DNA from: CAYHPR01 sp964358895
Lineage (GTDB): Archaea; Micrarchaeota; Micrarchaeia; CABMEP01
Assembly: GCA_964358895.1 (NCBI GenBank)
Contig: CAYHPR010000011.1
Coordinates: 1-19,952 of the forward strand
Direction of reading: 5' to 3'
DNA length: 19,952 nucleotides
The notes beneath the pieces were generated by a model. It saw only the letters and a list, made by a program, of their open reading frames with translations, was not told the DNA's origin and searched no databases. Every line of letters starts with the position of its first letter. The first letter of the stretch is position 1. The position numbers were made by a program, and so were the translations under genes. Of this stretch, positions 1 through 6,865 are shown one piece after another.

Positions 1-2
1 TT

Positions 3-188
3 GGTCCAAACCTTCCAGGAAAGATTCTAGGAGCTGCTTTTGTCCATTTATCAGGCAAACCAATAAGTTTGTGTACAGAAAAGTTTTCAGTTAGTGAAAA
101 TGAAATTAAAAGTGCGGCAATTCAATTATCCTCATATAGAAAGACGTCCAGTCAGGCGAAGAAATTCTTAGAACTCATGAAAGGATAA
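3..188 (+). CDS. C-terminal fragment of an unrecognised protein
   Basis: An open frame runs from the window edge to a TAA at 186-188 and gives 61 residues (GPNLPGKILGAAF near the start, KKFLELMKG at the end). The start codon lies outside the window. The tail from about residue 25 is rich in Lys, Ser and Glu and looks helical. I do not recognise the family. It is co-directional with the next gene, 41 bases downstream, so the two may share a transcript. The frame is supported by lack of stops, ordinary amino-acid composition and a good ribosome-binding site for the following gene right after its end, but 61 residues are too few for a firm call. Confidence 0.5.
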   Translation, partial: GPNLPGKILGAAFVHLSGKPISLCTEKFSVSENEIKSAAIQLSSYRKTSSQAKKFLELMKG

Positions 189-229
189 CTTTCGAGTTAA
201 AGAAAGAAAAAATAAGATTAGGTGACTTT

Positions 230-565
230 GTGCAAATTCTTAAGAGAAAAGTTAGTATAAAGGATATTTTACGTATCCTCAGTTCAAAGAAGAAAGTTGA
301 AAAGATTGTTTGCAGTCAAGGCACATTCAATCATCTTCCAAAACGTGCGATAAAAGCTCTTTCTCAAATGAATGTTAAAATAGAAGTTGTCAAACTTAAG
401 AGAGGAAAAAGTCCAGTTGTTGATGTCGGGAGAATAAAAGAACTTTCTAGTCTCCCTGCATACGAAATTCATAAAAAAACAAGAATTGCTTTAAGGACTG
501 TTTATTATCATTTGAAAGAATTTAAGCGAGAAAAAGCAAGATCTCTACAAAAGACAGAGGCATAA
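230..565 (+). CDS. Small helix-turn-helix protein, possible DNA-binding regulator
   Basis: 111 residues starting at GTG, preceded by AGGTGA at 220-225, a good Shine-Dalgarno match at normal spacing. The C-terminal third (about 70-105) reads as a helix-turn-helix: PAYEIHKKTRIALRTVYYHL matches the pattern of archaeal sigma-70 region 4-like or MarR-like HTH segments in which a recognition helix ends in RTVYYHL. The first 65 residues are basic, with alternating helix and strand character (KKVEKIVCSQGTF, NVKIEVVKLKRG), and could be a small alpha/beta domain like those of archaeal DUF1699-type proteins. That similarity is an impression, not a match I can verify. The gene is one base from the SemiSWEET-like gene and probably co-transcribed with it, but no ligand or target can be inferred. 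Confidence 0.65.
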   Translation: MQILKRKVSIKDILRILSSKKKVEKIVCSQGTFNHLPKRAIKALSQMNVKIEVVKLKRGKSPVVDVGRIKELSSLPAYEIHKKTRIALRTVYYHLKEFKREKARSLQKTEA

Positions 566-566
566 G

Positions 567-851
567 ATGTCACTGATAGCATTCGTAGGCATTTTAGGTG
601 CAATTCTGCTTCTTATTGCATGGATCCCTCAGACTCTCAGAACAATTAAAACTAAACGCGTAGGCGCAGACATACGTTTTCTTTATTTGCTTTTTCTAGG
701 GAGTCTACTACTGACTAGTTATTCCGTATTAATCTCCGATTATATCTTCCTATTCCTTAATTTTGCAGCAACCGTATTTGGTGGAATCAATCTCTACTAC
801 TACGAAAAGTACGAGAAGAAGAAAGTTAAAGACAAGATAAAAGGATTATAA
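567..851 (+). CDS. SemiSWEET / PQ-loop family small membrane transporter
   Basis: 94 residues with three hydrophobic segments (about 3-19, 39-57 and 60-77), the size and topology of a single SWEET/PQ-loop repeat. The first segment ends in LIAWIPQTLRTIKTK, the Pro-Gln motif that names the family, and the third contains the FLNFAA stretch typical of the conserved Asn region. Characterised bacterial SemiSWEETs act as dimers and carry sugars by facilitated diffusion, but the substrate here is unknown. A basic cytoplasmic tail (YEKYEKKKVKDKIKG) follows. The ATG is one base after the stop of the HTH gene, with GAGG about 8 bases upstream, so the two genes look translationally linked. The HTH protein could control it, which is inference from position only. 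Confidence 0.8.
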   Translation: MSLIAFVGILGAILLLIAWIPQTLRTIKTKRVGADIRFLYLLFLGSLLLTSYSVLISDYIFLFLNFAATVFGGINLYYYEKYEKKKVKDKIKGL

Positions 852-891
852 ACTTTCAATCAGAATAAATAATTGTGCCTAGGTAGCTCAG

Positions 892-929
892 TTTCTGTGT
901 AAAAGAATAACTTTTTTACATGGCTGAAC
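892..929 (+). other. D-loop insertion in tRNA-Asn, possible second intron
   Basis: About 38 extra bases lie between the conserved AG (890-891) and GGTA (930-933) of the D loop. TGTAAAA (898-904) pairs with TTTTACA (914-920). Outside this, CTG (895-897) pairs with TGG (921-923) using two wobbles, and GTTT (891-894) pairs with GAAC (926-929), leaving C924 and T925 bulged. A strict bulge-helix-bulge with 4-bp core and two 3-base bulges is not evident, so this is either a relaxed-motif intron or a retained extended D arm. Confidence 0.6.
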
Positions 930-949
930 GGTAGAGCGTCTGGCTGTTA

Positions 950-985
950 AGAAACTTTGTATCAAAGTTTCACAAATTAGCAGAA
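950..985 (+). other. Canonical archaeal tRNA intron (position 37/38) in tRNA-Asn
   Basis: A full bulge-helix-bulge motif can be drawn. The 4-bp central helix is 944-947 with 980-983 (one G-U pair). The 5' three-base bulge TAA is 948-950, cut after 949. The 3' bulge AAA is 984-986, cut after 985. Inside, GAAACTTT (951-958) pairs perfectly with AAAGTTTC (964-971) around a 5-base loop. Splicing at these points restores the seven-base loop CTGTTAA with position 38 supplied by A986. This geometry is what the archaeal tRNA-splicing endonuclease recognises. Confidence 0.9.
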
Positions 986-1055
986 ACCAGAAGGTCGGAA
1001 GTTCAAGTCTTCCCCTGGGCGCTATATTTTTATAGAATCTTAACGGATTGGTTGT

Positions 1056-1208
1056 ATGGCGGAAGGAAAAACACTTGGATTTGTACCAAAACAAGAGCAG
1101 GACAAATTAGCTATCCAAAGAAATGCAACTAACAGAATAGATAAACTGGCAGAAAAAGGAGAGCTGGAGTTTTTGGCCAATCATAGAGTGAGGGTAAGGT
1201 CTTTATGA
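1056..1208 (+). CDS. Small conserved-looking protein of unknown function (50 aa)
   Basis: ATG at 1056 opens a 50-residue frame beginning MAEGKTLGFVPKQEQ and ending LANHRVRVRSL, with TGA at 1206-1208. The stop overlaps the next start in an ATGA (1205-1208), the classic signature of translational coupling. An AT-rich TATA-like stretch at 1022-1035 sits about 27 bases before the ATG, consistent with a leaderless transcript starting just after the tRNA gene. The sequence is highly charged, lacks membrane segments and looks helical in its middle (NRIDKLAEKGELEFL). I do not recognise a family. The coupling and the normal composition support reality more than length does. Confidence 0.55.
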   Translation: MAEGKTLGFVPKQEQDKLAIQRNATNRIDKLAEKGELEFLANHRVRVRSL

Positions 1209-1390
1209 AAGAAATGGATCTGGACGAATTTGTTTCTTATATTGCAAAGAAATCTGCAGAAGAGTTGCAGATAGATTACGAACATTTATCCTCAAAAAAC
1301 AAAGAAGACCTTCTGAAAGCAATAAAAGAACATGTCGAATTCCATGAAAAAAGAGTAGAACAAATTGAGCCACGTATGAAAAAGAAATGA
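1205..1390 (+). CDS. Small acidic/basic helical protein of unknown function (61 aa)
   Basis: 61 residues starting at an ATG that overlaps the preceding stop by four bases. The protein is strongly charged and predicted largely helical (DEFVSYIAKKSAEELQIDY then KEDLLKAIKEHVEFHEKRVE), ending in a basic MKKK tail. It has no Cys, no membrane segment and no motif I know. With its 50-residue upstream partner it forms a two-gene cassette, and the sizes and charges would suit a small complex, which is speculation. Its TGA ends at 1390, directly against the stop of the oppositely oriented AMP phosphorylase gene at 1391, so the two transcription units converge with no spacer. Confidence 0.6.
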   Translation: MKEMDLDEFVSYIAKKSAEELQIDYEHLSSKNKEDLLKAIKEHVEFHEKRVEQIEPRMKKK

Positions 1391-2740
1391 TTAAGATTCA
1401 ATTTTAATTTTTATTCCTATCTCTATTCNNNNNNNNNNNNNNNNNNNNNNNNNNNNNNNNNNNNNNNNNNNNNNNNNNNNNNNNNNNNNNNNNNNNNNNN
1501 NNNNNNNNNNNNNNNNNNNNNNNNNNNNCGTTAAGTGCAATGTCTGTTCCTTTACCAACTGGTGCCCTTCCAACCATCTCAAGGATACTTCCTGCCATCA
1601 GTGTTCCCTTGTCAAGAAGTTCGTATGGTCCAGTTCCTGATAAAACTTCAAAAACATCTTTACATTCCAATCCGGGCCGACGCCAAAGCCGATAGGATCA
1701 TTACCGTCACTAATAAGGCATCGTGTTTTGATTGCTAGTTTATCTCCAACTTGAATGAAATCATTAGCAAGACTCTTTCCTTCATTTTCATCTTCTATCT
1801 TTGCCCCTCTCCCAATTGGAATATCTACAACAAGATATTCCGCTCCGACTGCTTTCTTTTTACCAAGAATCGATGCTAAGAGAAGTCCTCGTGGATCAAG
1901 GTGAAGCGAATTTCTTATCCTTATCAGTTTGTCATCAACTGGTGCAAGGTTTATTGCGCCACCCCAAACAACACATCCGTGTGTCTTGAGTACAACTTTT
2001 CTTAGATCTTCAATAGGCAATACAACCGGAGCAAGAACCTCAAACGTATCCGCTGTTCCAGTCGCTGATGAGATCGCGCGCGAGGATGTTTTTGGAATGT
2101 AAACGCCAGCAGCAGCAAGGATTGGTACAAGAATCATTGTTGTCCTGTTCCCTGCCACACCTCCGATCGAATGCTTATCTGCAATTGGGTGGACATTAAG
2201 GTCTAACGTCCTGCCAGTATCCACCATCGATCTTGCTAGAGCAACTGTTTCATCAATATTGAATCCATTTATGTATGCTGCTGCAACAAACGATGCCAAT
2301 TCGCCTTCACTTAGCCTGTTTTCAACTGTCTCAGAAACTATTGATTTGATTTCGTCAGTTGTGAGGGTTCGTCTATCCATTTTTTTTCGGATATATTCAA
2401 GAGAAGCAGGTGTGGGAAGATGTTCAATTTCGATCATCTCTCCTCCCTTAAGTCCTAGCGACCCAGCTGTGTCAGCATAGAGCGCAATTTCTCCTTTCTC
2501 AACCATGTGCTTGCTCGTGTCAACTATGGTTATTGTATCTCTTCCTTTGTAGCTTAACTTAACTCGGTCTGAAAGGAAAATATCCATCCCTTGTGCATCA
2601 GCATCATTTATGATGGCAATATTCTTTCCTGCTTCGACATCAAAATATTTGACTTTTCGTTTGTGAATTTTTTCATGGAATTTCGGTCCATTTTTATTAT
2701 TTTTCGAGTTGTTCTTTGAGTTGCTAGTTTTATTTGTCAT
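1391..2740 (-). CDS. deoA: AMP phosphorylase (archaeal DeoA type), interrupted by gap and a frameshift
   Basis: It converts AMP and phosphate to adenine and ribose 1,5-bisphosphate, first step of the archaeal AMP pathway. A Lys/Asn-rich extension of about 30 residues precedes the usual N-domain (KVKYFDVEAGKNIAIIND). The phosphorylase signatures KHSIGGVAGNRTT and SSRAISSATGTADT follow, then GNDPIGFGVGP. After that Pro the frame fails: restoring one G at about 1671-1673 continues as LECKDVFEVLSGTGP to the gap. Beyond the gap, IEIGIKIKIES and a stop at 1391-1393 are a plausible C-terminus. I chose ATG 2740 rather than the in-frame GTG at 2749 because GGTGA then acts as Shine-Dalgarno, as in spt5 and L12. 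It lies 40 bases after R15P isomerase. Confidence 0.88.
1429..1528. other. Assembly gap (100 N)
   Basis: Exactly 100 N, the conventional placeholder for a scaffold gap of unknown length. Coding sequence for AMP phosphorylase lies on both sides, so the missing bases are probably the C-terminal part of that gene. Confidence 0.98.
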
Positions 2741-2780
2741 TTTTTTCACCAGATATTCTGCTTGGGTTATTATTCAAATA

Positions 2781-3704
2781 TTAAATGTTCAATTTTCCAT
2801 ATTTTTCTGCAGCGTGTGCAATCTCTTGTGCAGAGGTTACGCCTGCTTCGGTTATGTATGCCTCTATAAGCTTGGCATCTGTAATGTCAAATGCCGGGTT
2901 TAAAACTTTGACTTTTGGCAGCTGTGTTTTCAGAACTTCTTTTGACGGTCTCATCTCAATGGTTATCATCTTACCCCATCTAGATATCGGATCAAATTTA
3001 TAGAGTTGGGTGGCGACATAAAATGGAACGTTGTTTACGTTTGCCATAGTTGCAATGACTGACGTGCCGATTTTGTTGTAAAGCTGGCCTTGTGCAGAAA
3101 TGGCATCACAGCCAACCATCACCAGATCAGGGTGCTCATGTTTCATTACGTATCCCACTGCAGAATCAATGGTTAAAGTAACATCGACTCCTCCTTCGGA
3201 AAGTTGTTTTGCGGTCAGATGTCCCTGGAACCGCGGTCTGGTTTCAGTTGCAAAAACTTTGATTTTTTTCTTTTTGTTTGCTAGGATAAGAATGGCATTG
3301 ACAGTTGTGCTGTGGCAATGAGTAAGTACAGTTGATCCTGGTTCAATTAGCGATGCCCCGTATTCAACGATCTTGTTGAAATTCTCAGTAAATTCCTTAT
3401 CGTATCGTTTTTCGGTTTCTTCAGCGATTCTTTTCATGTCCTTGACTGTCTTTCCATCTTCAATGTAGGCCATGAAATATTTCAGCGTGTTTCTGACCAT
3501 CGGTTCCGTTGGCCTCAGAGAAATGAGTTTATTTGAAACGGATCCAAGTTCTTCAATGAACTTGTCCATTCTTTCTGCTTTACTCCTCTTGGCAGCTATT
3601 ACAAGTGCTTTTGCCGCTGCCGCCGCAACCCTTCTAGCACCTTGAATCTTTAAGACCCTGATGTCTCGCATGATCCTTTCTACTTCTGCTGTTCCAGCTG
3701 CCAT
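2781..3704 (-). CDS. Ribose-1,5-bisphosphate isomerase
   Basis: 307 residues of the eIF2B-alpha/MtnA-like isomerase family. It turns ribose 1,5-bisphosphate, the product of AMP phosphorylase, into ribulose 1,5-bisphosphate. A helical N-terminal domain (1-100) is followed by the Rossmann-like catalytic domain with THCHSTT (Cys130), ETRPRFQG at 154-161 and MVGCDAI (Asp200). The Cys and Asp correspond in place to the catalytic pair Cys133/Asp202 described in the Thermococcus enzyme. The C-terminal NPAFDITDAKLIEAYITE motif separates R15P isomerases and eIF2B-like proteins from other sugar-phosphate enzymes. The adjacent AMP phosphorylase makes the R15P-isomerase reading much stronger than translation-factor subunit. 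A TTAAAA box at about 3725-3730 lies roughly 23 bases before the ATG, suggesting a leaderless promoter of its own. Confidence 0.93.
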   Translation of the reverse strand: MAAGTAEVERIMRDIRVLKIQGARRVAAAAAKALVIAAKRSKAERMDKFIEELGSVSNKLISLRPTEPMVRNTLKYFMAYIEDGKTVKDMKRIAEETEKRYDKEFTENFNKIVEYGASLIEPGSTVLTHCHSTTVNAILILANKKKKIKVFATETRPRFQGHLTAKQLSEGGVDVTLTIDSAVGYVMKHEHPDLVMVGCDAISAQGQLYNKIGTSVIATMANVNNVPFYVATQLYKFDPISRWGKMITIEMRPSKEVLKTQLPKVKVLNPAFDITDAKLIEAYITEAGVTSAQEIAHAAEKYGKLNI

Positions 3705-3750
3705 GAATGGATATGTGAAAAGAGTTTTAAGTTGTTATGTACGATCCGAA

Positions 3751-5406
3751 TTATGAATTAAGCTCTAATGGTTTATTTTTTTCCCATTCTTTTTCCGCAC
3801 TTTTTATTTCACGAACTACCTCTTCCTCTGTCCATCTATAAACTTTTGCAGCTTCTACTGCAATATCGTAAATTTTTTCCAGATTTTTTATTTCTAGCCT
3901 TCTTATAATGTCATTCAGAGTAACTGCAAATTCCTTATCTTTTGAATGTATAATCTGTTTAGTAAGGAGATTGTCTGCTTTGATATTTAATACTTCCTGG
4001 TATCTGCTGCCATATAAATCAATTAGATGATCGATCTCTTCCAGTGATTTTTTGTATTTTTCCGATGCGCCTCTTGATTGTCTTTTTTTATACGAACTAA
4101 ACGTGTCATAAATCCCTCTTGCACCAGGTAATGGTACGTCTATTTCAGATTCAATAAGCGGCAAACCATATCTGTCAAGTATTATGTTTGTCAACTTTTT
4201 GGCAACCTCTGTTTGAGTAGTAAGTTTTCCACCGGTTAATGAGATAAGTCCTTTAACTCCGTCCTCTTTTTCATGATCGATAATTACCGACTTTCTTGAA
4301 ATTTCTTCAGGCTTTCTTCCATTTCTGTCTGGTCTAGGAAGAGCACGTAGTCCCGAATCTGCATGAACAACGTCTTTCTCAGTAATCTGTGCGAGAGGGA
4401 ACGCTGCGTTAACAGATTTGATAATACTAATTATCTCTTCTCTAGTTGGTTTTACATCATCCGATCTACCCGTATACTCCTCTCCGTGAGTCGGTCCGAT
4501 TCTTAATCGATTATAAACTGTCGGGATGACAAAAATTAAGTTTTTGTCAATTCCTTCAAAACAAATAGCCGAATTTATTTCTGTCCAATTTTTTTTATCA
4601 ATTTCAATATGTGTTCCTTTTGATCTATAAAGTTGTTTTTTGATTTTTTCTTTCAGTTTTATATTTTGGTTAACCTCATCAACCCACGGCCCAGCTGCAT
4701 TTATTACAAGCGGAGTGCGCAGTTCTATCACATTTCCATTTTTTTCTTGTGCAATTATTCTGGTGACTCCGTCTCTTTCTATAAAATTAATTACTTTCGT
4801 GTGTTTGTAAAATTTTCCGCCATTTTCTGTCGCAGCCTGTACGTTTTCAAGACAGAGCCTTTTTGGGTATGTTATCAAACAATCATGATATGCAATTCCG
4901 CCTATTAATCCGTGTGTTCTTATTCCTGGCAGTTTAACTGTTAAGTCTGTTTTCGATATCTTTTTTGCCCATTGGTTAAACGGTTGGTTTGTTAAAACAG
5001 AAGCTGGTCCGAATCGATTAGAGATGTGTGAGATCAATCCAACTGCATTAACTCCTCCTTTTATCATCCACGGTCGTATTTGGCTATCATTAAATCCTAG
5101 GAACAAAAATTCCAGCGGCCAGACTAGATGTGGACCTATCTTTTGTAAAGTTCTCATCCCTTTCAGGGATTCAAGGATCAATCGAAATTCCATATATGGA
5201 ATATACCTTATTCCTTTGTGTCCTATACTTGTTGATTTGTCTCCATGTCCAATGTCCTTTTTTTCAAATAACGCACACCTTAATCCGGCCATTGTTGCGG
5301 TCCTAAAACCAGCAGTACCTTGTGGGCCAGCGCCGAAAAATGCCAGATCATAATCATATTTTGATCTATCAATTGGTTCAGGTCGCTTAGGAAATTTAAA
5401 AAGCAT
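3751..5406 (-). CDS. glpD: FAD-dependent glycerol-3-phosphate dehydrogenase (GlpD/GlpA family)
   Basis: 551 residues, normal length for GlpD. It oxidises sn-glycerol 3-phosphate to dihydroxyacetone phosphate with FAD at the membrane, passing electrons to quinone or another acceptor. The dinucleotide fold is at 20-50 (FFGAGPQGTAGF), followed by GHKGIRYI, GGIAYHD, VINAAGPWVDEV, RLRIGPTHGEEYTG, DSGLRALPRPDRNG and LISLTGGKLTT, in the family order. The C-terminal part from about 440 is the helical GlpD cap domain. The first glycine loop is GAGPQG rather than the usual GGGxxG. Archaeal lipids use glycerol 1-phosphate, so this enzyme suggests use of bacterial-type glycerol phosphate, perhaps scavenged. 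A TAAATAG box at about 5429-5436 lies 26 bases before the ATG, indicating a leaderless start. Confidence 0.9.
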   Translation of the reverse strand: MLFKFPKRPEPIDRSKYDYDLAFFGAGPQGTAGFRTATMAGLRCALFEKKDIGHGDKSTSIGHKGIRYIPYMEFRLILESLKGMRTLQKIGPHLVWPLEFLFLGFNDSQIRPWMIKGGVNAVGLISHISNRFGPASVLTNQPFNQWAKKISKTDLTVKLPGIRTHGLIGGIAYHDCLITYPKRLCLENVQAATENGGKFYKHTKVINFIERDGVTRIIAQEKNGNVIELRTPLVINAAGPWVDEVNQNIKLKEKIKKQLYRSKGTHIEIDKKNWTEINSAICFEGIDKNLIFVIPTVYNRLRIGPTHGEEYTGRSDDVKPTREEIISIIKSVNAAFPLAQITEKDVVHADSGLRALPRPDRNGRKPEEISRKSVIIDHEKEDGVKGLISLTGGKLTTQTEVAKKLTNIILDRYGLPLIESEIDVPLPGARGIYDTFSSYKKRQSRGASEKYKKSLEEIDHLIDLYGSRYQEVLNIKADNLLTKQIIHSKDKEFAVTLNDIIRRLEIKNLEKIYDIAVEAAKVYRWTEEEVVREIKSAEKEWEKNKPLELNS

Positions 5407-5456
5407 AATTCTGATAATCGTTTTAGCTATTTATCTCTTTCCGCCCTTGAATAAGA

Positions 5457-5465
5457 CATATAAAG
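5457..5465 (+). promoter_or_regulatory. Candidate TATA box for ftsZ
   Basis: CATATAAAG lies in the 123-base divergent region between glpD and ftsZ and would place a start near 5485, giving a leader of about 45 bases. A second candidate, TTATAATAG at 5478-5486, would give a leader near 23 bases. The two cannot be told apart from sequence alone. Confidence 0.4.
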
Positions 5466-5529
5466 TTAATCATTTCTTATAATAGAAGTAAACAAGGCGC
5501 ACTGGGCACCATAAAATGAGAAAGATAAA

Positions 5530-6675
5530 ATGACCGAAGAAACGATGAAAAAGATAATTGAAATTCCACTTCAAGGCCAACAGGAACTGCAAGGATTTAC
5601 GGATGGAATCAGTGATGACGATAAAGAGCTTCTCCAGTTTTACGAGTCAACAAAACCGAAAATTTATGTTTTAGGAATGGGCGGAAGCGGCAGTAATACG
5701 CTAGGCAGGATGACTCAGATAGGCGTTGTTGGTGCCACCACCATTGCAATGAATACGGATGTTCAGCATCTGATGAAGACAAAAGCAGATAGGAAAGTAC
5801 TTATCGGGAAGAAGACGACACGCGGCCTTGGGGCGGGAAGTGATCCCGAAGTAGGGGAAGCGGCGGCTTCAGAATCTGCAGAGGAAATAAAGAAACTGAT
5901 TGGGGATGCATCTCTTGTTTTTATCACTTGTGGAATGGGTGGAGGAACCGGTACTGGAAGTGCACATATTGCGGCTAAGATTGCAAGTGAATTGGGTGCA
6001 TTGACAGTTGGCGTTGTTACAATGCCATTTGCTTCTGAAGGGGCAAGACGAAGAGAGAACGCAATTAAAGGACTTGAAAACCTGAGGAAGGCAGTAGATA
6101 CACTAATTGTAATCCCGAATGACAAACTTCTGAGTATTGTTCCAGACTTGCCTCTAGATACTGCATTTCGTGTTTCTGATGAAGTGCTCTCAAGGGCAGT
6201 TAAGGGAATTGCAGAAATGATCACAGTCCCTGGTCTGATCAATTTGGATCTTGCCGATCTCCGTACGATTCTGAAACAAGGGGGGTATGCGATGATAGGT
6301 GTGGGTGAGTCGATGGTTGATTCGCCGTATGATGAACGTGCATTGGTGTCAATTGAAACTGCGCTTAGCAGTCCATTGCTTGATGTTGATATAACAACTA
6401 CAAATCGTGCGATAATTAACGTAACAGGTGGGGAAGACATGACTCTGCGCGAGGCGGAAATGATTGCCTCAGAAGTAGCTAAGAAGATATCTCCTGATGC
6501 ACACATAATCTGGGGCGCCAGGGTAGAGCGAAACCTTAAGAAGTCTGCCATCCAAACATTAGTAGTACTTGCAGGGGCTAAGATTCCTGATTACAGTTCA
6601 AGAATTGCAGAATCACCTGCCAGTCAAGCTGCGGTTGAAGCAATCGATCTAGACGAATTAGATCTCGCAGTTTAA
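5530..6675 (+). CDS. ftsZ: Cell division protein FtsZ
   Basis: 381-residue tubulin-like GTPase that polymerises into the division ring. A 40-residue N-terminal extension precedes the GTP-binding core: YVLGMGGSGSNTLGR (46-60), the tubulin signature GGGTGTGS (137-144), RRRENA (173-178) and the synergy loop NLDLADL (238-244), whose acidic residues complete the neighbour's GTPase site. The core ends near 350, then a short linker leads to an acidic hydrophobic tail, DLDELDLAV, of the kind that contacts SepF or other membrane anchors in archaea. The next genes are secE and spt5, an arrangement common in Archaea. A tiny frame MRKIK (5516-5533) overlaps the start in an ATGA and may be fortuitous. Confidence 0.97.
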   Translation: MTEETMKKIIEIPLQGQQELQGFTDGISDDDKELLQFYESTKPKIYVLGMGGSGSNTLGRMTQIGVVGATTIAMNTDVQHLMKTKADRKVLIGKKTTRGLGAGSDPEVGEAAASESAEEIKKLIGDASLVFITCGMGGGTGTGSAHIAAKIASELGALTVGVVTMPFASEGARRRENAIKGLENLRKAVDTLIVIPNDKLLSIVPDLPLDTAFRVSDEVLSRAVKGIAEMITVPGLINLDLADLRTILKQGGYAMIGVGESMVDSPYDERALVSIETALSSPLLDVDITTTNRAIINVTGGEDMTLREAEMIASEVAKKISPDAHIIWGARVERNLKKSAIQTLVVLAGAKIPDYSSRIAESPASQAAVEAIDLDELDLAV

Positions 6676-6685
6676 TCAATATCGA

Positions 6686-6865
6686 GTTATATTTTATATT
6701 ATATTTACTTTCGAGTGAGGAAATAGTTTTCCTTTGAACGAGGAGAATATTATCTCAATGATCGAGAAAATGGTTTTCCTTAAAATAAGGAAACTATTTT
6801 TTCAAGGAGTGAAAAAATGGTTCGCTTTTAATAAAGCGAATATTTTATTATAGGGTAATAAAATG
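6686..6865 (+). promoter_or_regulatory. Hairpin-rich leader between ftsZ and secE
   Basis: This 187-base spacer holds several inverted repeats. (1) AAATAGTTTTCCTT (6721-6734) and its near copy AAATGGTTTTCCTT (6768-6781) can each pair with AAGGAAACTATTT (6787-6799), so they are alternatives. (2) TTCGCTTT (6821-6828) pairs perfectly with AAAGCGAA (6833-6840) around TAAT. (3) ATTTTATTA (6842-6850) pairs with TAATAAAAT (6856-6864), burying the first two bases of the secE ATG while the loop TAGGG shows the ribosome-binding bases. A strong GGAGTG at 6806-6811 serves a four-codon frame MVRF (6817-6831). A 27-codon frame runs 6770-6853. TATA-like sequence lies at 6688-6708. Confidence 0.6.

Larger units (their letters stand above)
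877..1021 (+). tRNA. tRNA-Asn (GUU) with anticodon-loop intron and a D-loop insertion
   Basis: The acceptor stem GCCTAGG (877-883) pairs with CCTGGGC (1014-1020), with G1021 as discriminator. The D stem is GCTC (886-889) with GAGC (934-937). The anticodon stem is TCTGG (939-943) with CCAGA (987-991). The T arm is GGAAG-TTCAAGT-CTTCC. The anticodon is GTT at 946-948, giving Asn. The anticodon loop is split by a 36-base insert after position 37 (see intron entry). The D loop (890-933) is 44 bases instead of about 9; it keeps the AG start and the GGTA end, but the bases between can fold into a long hairpin. CCA is not encoded. Removing both insertions leaves an ordinary tRNA. Confidence 0.92.

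Noticed and set aside
892..929. Calling the tRNA D-loop insertion a definite intron
   Set aside because: A strict bulge-helix-bulge motif could not be drawn, so it is kept as a possibility only.
1598..1700. Programmed ribosomal frameshift in AMP phosphorylase
   Set aside because: No slippery heptamer or downstream structure is evident, and the site is near a contig end; an indel error is simpler.
5516..5533. Five-codon frame MRKIK overlapping the ftsZ start
   Set aside because: Too short to assess; no strong ribosome-binding site before it.
5763..6551. Long minus-strand open frame (262 codons) antisense to ftsZ
   Set aside because: It lies wholly inside ftsZ, is low in complexity (Ser, Ile, Pro-rich), and has no start signal; it is a shadow of a conserved gene.
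6721..6864. Repeat cluster before secE as a CRISPR or transposon end
   Set aside because: Repeats are short, imperfect, irregularly spaced and AT-rich, with no spacers and no transposase nearby.
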